A DNA stretch of 10,392 nucleotides, taken from positions 1 through 10,392 of the forward strand of contig JBCCQN010000260.1 in NCBI GenBank assembly GCA_039024315.1. The letters are read 5' to 3'. This document shows, one piece after another, positions 6,880 to 10,392 of the stretch (position 1 is its first letter; the number at the start of each line of letters is the position of its first letter). Below the pieces are notes generated by a model that saw only the letters and a program-made list of their open reading frames with translations, was not told the DNA's origin and did not search any database. A program made the position numbers and the translations under genes. This DNA is from JBCAWW01 sp039024315 (GTDB taxonomy: Bacteria; Bacteroidota; Bacteroidia; J057).

Positions 6880-9129
6880 TTAAGAGAGTAAGGCTTCTGG
6901 AATAGCTAGCTCCATGGTAATCGTGAAGCAGCACCAGTCATCACTGATTTTATTATCATCTTCAATGAGGAAGATATTGCGATCCCCTTCTAGTCCGCCT
7001 TGCACGAGATGTTCATAGTTCAACTGCTCGGTGGTTACCAGTAGCTTAAGGTGATCGGTGGCCTTGGGCTTTGCTAACCCCAAGCCGATGGCTCGATTGG
7101 TATTGCTCCATAATACTTGCTCGACTTTGGTAGTATCCTCATGCTCTTCGGGGCGATAAACGATTTCTCCTTCATGAGCAATAATGGCATAATCATCCTT
7201 GTAGTGCAAGAGGTAGCAGTAGAGCTTTTGTTCAACTTTGTTGAACGTTAAGACTGGTTTCATACGAGAACCCACCATACCGTTGCCTGCAAAGAATTTT
7301 TGCGGATCTAATTCAATTTGATGCTTGTTAAGAGCCAAAAATTGCTGAATGGATAAGGGCGCTTCTGCATTTTCTATTTCGGCGCTAAGATCTGCTTCAC
7401 CTAGTATCAAAGAATCAGGTTTATGATCGACTAGCTCAAGCCTGAAATCAAGCCAAGCCTTGATCTTTGAATTTGGATTATTGAGCTGTAAGCTTCTTTC
7501 CCAATTGACCACTTTACCGAGATCAAAGAGGATAAATGCTTCTGGCTTGTCGTCTGCTTTCGCAATTTTTTTGAGGACCATGTCCTGCTTTAGGTCGATT
7601 AATTGATAGTGATCTCCAGTAGCATCAATGGCTAAAGTTGCACTGGCTTTGTCTGTGGCTAGTAAAATATTACGTGCGCTTGTTTTGTCAGAAGCTTGCC
7701 AAGCCGCGAGCAAAACCTCTTTTTCGCTCTCACTTCCCACTATCCAAACGGCTACAGGAGCCGCTGGCAAAGACAGTAGGGCCGCTTGGTAGTTTTGGGT
7801 CGGATCTAGAGAGATATTATCTTCTGTTTGCCAAGTATTGGTCTCTGAATCTAATCTTACAAACTGGAAGGAACTTTGCTGCGCGCCGATACCGATTAAT
7901 TTGGCTTTCCCGATTTCTTCTCCTTCTTGGTTTTGTACCGTGATCAAAATGGGCTGTTCCGCCTGTGCGGGTAAACCATGAACGGCACCACATTTTACAT
8001 ACCAGACTGTCTGCGTGCGTAAAGGATTGAGAGGATTCGCTTTTTCGCTCGCTACTAGCTCATATAAGAGGGGAGAGCCCATAGATTCATCGCTCAGAAA
8101 CTTGGTGTAGGGATTAAATCCCCCAATGGTCTCAAACTGGGGCGTTTGTTCTGCTCCAATACGTTTAACTTGGGCTCTGGTTCGGGTAAATAGATCTGTA
8201 TAATTAAGCTCGCTTTCTTGCGTCAGTGTTTCAATTAGGCTGCTCGTAAAGACGCCACCTTGCTGCATGTCTCCTGCTACTTGCACGCTTTCGCAGGCGG
8301 CAAGGGCAATATGAGGTGCTACCGGTACATTGATGCTGCTTTGCTTATCATAGCCACCATAATAGGAGCTGAGCGTACGTCTATTTTGGCCAGAAAGGGG
8401 ATGCATGCGACTCAGGATCATATTTTCCATATCTCGCGTACCGCCACCAGAATGACAGCAATCTTGAGAAATTACGATAGAAGGGCTCCCTAGTTTTTGA
8501 TTGCGCATTTCGTCGATGGTTGCAAGGTCCTTGATCAAGGCTGCCATTTCTTTATCAGCGAGGTGGCGATGGCCATCAGCCTCTGATTCCCAATAGGTGA
8601 CCATCGTTTGGTCCTTACCATTAGGGGCAAAGGCTAAAAACGCTTCCGCCGTAAGTTCCTCTGAGCCGTGGCCACTAAAGTGAAACCAAGCTACGTCTTT
8701 AGCTTGCGCTTTACTGAGATGGTTTTTAAAGCCATCGATGATATTATTGTAAGTAGCATTTTGATCCTCAAGGCGCAGGATATGAATGTGCGCAGCATCT
8801 TCACGCCCCTTAAGATAATTTTCAATTTGGTCTAGGTCTTTGATGCAGCCTCGTAAGTCTGTAATGCCTTCGGGATAGTTATTGATACCCACCAATAAGG
8901 CATAGATTTGCCGTTCGGTAGAACCATCAGGACGGGGACCTGTAGGAATTTTCTTCGGCCGGACTGGCTTAGGAGGGTCGCCCTCTTGATTGGCATTTTC
9001 TCCTTCTGTACCTGAGCCGTTTTCGTTTCCCGTCTCATTATTGTTGGTCTCGTTTTCCATCCTGAATGAGCGTTCGGCGAAGCCAAGCTCAGCTTCAAGG
9101 ATTAAGGCTTTTTGAATGGGCGTTTTCAT
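6880..9129 (-). CDS. Caspase-family (peptidase C14, metacaspase-like) protein with unrecognised C-terminal domain
   Basis: This is a 749-residue protein. Residues 1-23 look like a short helix. Residues 24-55 are low complexity (Asn, Glu, Gly), and 51-70 form a Pro/Lys/Arg linker. The peptidase spans about 73-345: RQIYALLVGINNYP opens the fold, the catalytic His is His154 in WFHFSGHGSE, and the nucleophile is Cys225 in SQDCCHSGGG. HIALAACESVQVAG and GGVFTSSLIETL at 273-302 form the p10-like half, and QTPQFE lies at 329-334. Both catalytic residues are intact. Arg232, Arg241 and Arg250-251 lie between the halves, where metacaspases cut themselves after basic residues. Residues 350-749 are mixed strand and helix without a family I recognise; a DUF4384-like accessory domain is only a guess. 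There is no signal peptide, so it is cytoplasmic. The first ATG gives the full frame, and Met24 (ATG at 9060) is an alternative start. It follows the kinase gene by 43 bases, probably in one operon. The substrate is unknown. Confidence 0.94.
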   Translation of the reverse strand: MKTPIQKALILEAELGFAERSFRMENETNNNETGNENGSGTEGENANQEGDPPKPVRPKKIPTGPRPDGSTERQIYALLVGINNYPEGITDLRGCIKDLDQIENYLKGREDAAHIHILRLEDQNATYNNIIDGFKNHLSKAQAKDVAWFHFSGHGSEELTAEAFLAFAPNGKDQTMVTYWESEADGHRHLADKEMAALIKDLATIDEMRNQKLGSPSIVISQDCCHSGGGTRDMENMILSRMHPLSGQNRRTLSSYYGGYDKQSSINVPVAPHIALAACESVQVAGDMQQGGVFTSSLIETLTQESELNYTDLFTRTRAQVKRIGAEQTPQFETIGGFNPYTKFLSDESMGSPLLYELVASEKANPLNPLRTQTVWYVKCGAVHGLPAQAEQPILITVQNQEGEEIGKAKLIGIGAQQSSFQFVRLDSETNTWQTEDNISLDPTQNYQAALLSLPAAPVAVWIVGSESEKEVLLAAWQASDKTSARNILLATDKASATLAIDATGDHYQLIDLKQDMVLKKIAKADDKPEAFILFDLGKVVNWERSLQLNNPNSKIKAWLDFRLELVDHKPDSLILGEADLSAEIENAEAPLSIQQFLALNKHQIELDPQKFFAGNGMVGSRMKPVLTFNKVEQKLYCYLLHYKDDYAIIAHEGEIVYRPEEHEDTTKVEQVLWSNTNRAIGLGLAKPKATDHLKLLVTTEQLNYEHLVQGGLEGDRNIFLIEDDNKISDDWCCFTITMELAIPEALLS

Positions 9130-9172
9130 ATTATTAGGGTTAATCTTTGATACTGGATTAGCTAGTATAAGC

Positions 9173-10392
9173 TTAAGTAGTTTTTTTCTTTTGTTTTAGG
9201 GGCATCCGCAGTACGACTTTGGTGCCTTCGGCCCTTTGGTCTTCATCGTACAAATCAATGATGGATACATGCTTGCCCTTGACTTTTCCCATTGATTTGA
9301 TGCGTTCAGCGCTAATTTGCAGGCCTTGAGATTTACGGTTTTTACGCAATACTGAAGCGGCCTGTAGGGCTCTTGATTTCTCTCTACCGATGCCGTCGTC
9401 CTCTATCACAATGCGAAGGTCTTTGCCGTCTGCTTCTATCCGAATGCCGAGGGTACCGGCTTGCTTTTTGGGTTTTAGGCCGTGGATGATTGCATTTTCG
9501 ACATAAGGCTGAATGACCATCGCAGGCACTGCGATCATGTGTGTTTGCAGTTGATTATCGACATAAATGTGATAATGTAATTTATCCCGAAAGCGCAGTT
9601 TTTCGAGCGCTAAGAAGTGTTCGATGGTATCGATCTCATTGTGCAGACTTGTCATGCCACTACGAGAGCTACTGAGGATTTTTCTTGAAAATCTGGAGAA
9701 GTGGATCAAATATTTGGCCGCTGCTTCCTTTTGGTCCTGATTAACTAAGTTTTCGATGGCATTGAGGCTATTAGAGATGAAATGAGGATTGATTTGGGCT
9801 CTCAAAGCCTCCATTTTGGCACTTAAACGCTTTTTTTGCAATTGTTGGTACAAGAGTAAAAAACTCAATAGGGCGACTAAAAAAATTGCCCCTCCAATAA
9901 TTTGCTGCAGTAGTCTGTTTTTACTTTCTCGGTTTATGATCTCTTGCTTTTCTACTGCTACAATCTGGCGATTGAGGTCCTTCAGATCACCCGTGATATT
10001 GTTGACAATACTATCGTAGGCACTGTTGAGAAATTGGTCTGTAGGCGCATTCAGTATATTCTGGCAATCGGTATTGAGAGAGGTTTTGCGGTAGTCGCAT
10101 AAGATCGAAATATTGGACATCAGGGTCCGAGTGGTACTGATAGCTCCGTCTCTTTGGGCAAACTGAAGGGCTTGATAGTAGTTTTGCAAAGCGGAATCGG
10201 AAACGGTAATTCTCTCCTCTTTTGTGCCGACAAAGGTCAATTTTTGCTGATATACTAGGCCCATCTGATGGTAGAATACATGTTGATTTTTAGCCGCCTT
10301 GCCTAATCCTTGTTTGGCATATGCGATGGCTTCTTCAAAATATTGGGCCCCTCCATCGCCCGCGGCATATTGAAAAAAACGTAAAAACGAAA
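9173..10392 (-). CDS. TPR-containing LytS-type sensor histidine kinase, N-terminus beyond window
   Basis: The frame stays open to the right window edge, so the methionine at 10264 is internal and the true start is outside. The 42 codons before that Met include QYFEEAIAYAKQGLG and continue into YYQALQFAQRDG, a TPR pattern. Counting from that Met, a coiled stretch at 92-117 leads to a transmembrane helix at about 119-139 (IIGGAIFLVALLSFLLLY). The His_kinase (LytS/YehU) domain follows with the phospho-acceptor region AQINPHFISNSLNAI at 156-170 (His161). An HATPase_c domain has its N-box in QPYVENAIIHGL (Asn257) and G-box IEDDGIG at 287-293. This is a complete kinase core: it should sense through the TPR part and autophosphorylate on His161. 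Such kinases normally pass phosphate to a LytTR-type response regulator, but none is in the window. The caspase gene follows by 43 bases, suggesting co-transcription. Confidence 0.93.
   Translation of the reverse strand, partial: SFLRFFQYAAGDGGAQYFEEAIAYAKQGLGKAAKNQHVFYHQMGLVYQQKLTFVGTKEERITVSDSALQNYYQALQFAQRDGAISTTRTLMSNISILCDYRKTSLNTDCQNILNAPTDQFLNSAYDSIVNNITGDLKDLNRQIVAVEKQEIINRESKNRLLQQIIGGAIFLVALLSFLLLYQQLQKKRLSAKMEALRAQINPHFISNSLNAIENLVNQDQKEAAAKYLIHFSRFSRKILSSSRSGMTSLHNEIDTIEHFLALEKLRFRDKLHYHIYVDNQLQTHMIAVPAMVIQPYVENAIIHGLKPKKQAGTLGIRIEADGKDLRIVIEDDGIGREKSRALQAASVLRKNRKSQGLQISAERIKSMGKVKGKHVSIIDLYDEDQRAEGTKVVLRMPLKQKKKTT

Noticed and set aside
7638..7943. Plus-strand open frame of about 100 codons opposite the caspase gene
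   Set aside because: Its composition is that of an antisense shadow and no domain or start context supports it.
9173..10264. Complete histidine kinase gene starting at the ATG at 10264
   Set aside because: The same frame stays open upstream to the window edge and encodes a TPR-like sequence, so this Met is internal and the gene is partial.

Overview
The window reads as a piece of a Bacteroidota chromosome, most likely from a Saprospira-like lineage; this is inferred from gene content, not from a marker gene. The supporting signs are an nSTAND1 ATPase with the NPFKFLDSY / YGASGTGKTS signature, a LytS-type histidine kinase with a TPR sensor, caspase and CHAT peptidases side by side, and A/T-rich leaders without Shine-Dalgarno sequences before every start. 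All six genes lie on the minus strand, so transcription runs from high to low coordinates, and coding density is high. No tRNA, rRNA, CRISPR array or insertion sequence was seen.

Reading in the direction of transcription, the window opens inside a TPR/membrane/LytS-type histidine kinase (9173-10392, cut by the window edge). A 43-base gap leads to a 749-residue caspase-family (peptidase C14) protein (6880-9129) with an intact His/Cys dyad and a roughly 400-residue C-terminal part that I do not recognise. A 264-base intergenic stretch with several inverted and direct repeats follows. Next is a 406-residue protein (5395-6615) with an N-terminal peptidoglycan-binding domain and a C-terminal domain carrying an L,D-transpeptidase-like His...SxGC signature, but no signal peptide. 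A strong hairpin (5351-5391) lies just after its stop codon.

The last three genes form a tight operon: an 813-residue membrane-anchored 14-repeat WD40 protein (2804-5245), a CHAT-domain cysteine peptidase (865-2793; 10-base gap before it) and an nSTAND1-type P-loop ATPase (1-861, cut by the window edge; 3-base gap before it). The WD40 protein starts exactly at the YELSHDTIA motif, which in ordinary Bacteroidota nSTAND1 proteins sits in the middle of the chain after the ATPase and winged-helix region. The operon therefore looks like an nSTAND-WD40 receptor divided over two genes with its protease effector encoded between them.

Together, two clan-CD cysteine peptidases, an NTPase switch, a WD40 sensor with a membrane anchor and a potential cell-wall-acting protein resemble the NTP-dependent biological conflict or programmed-death modules described computationally for multicellular and filamentous bacteria. 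That system-level reading is inference: only the individual domains are directly supported by the sequence.
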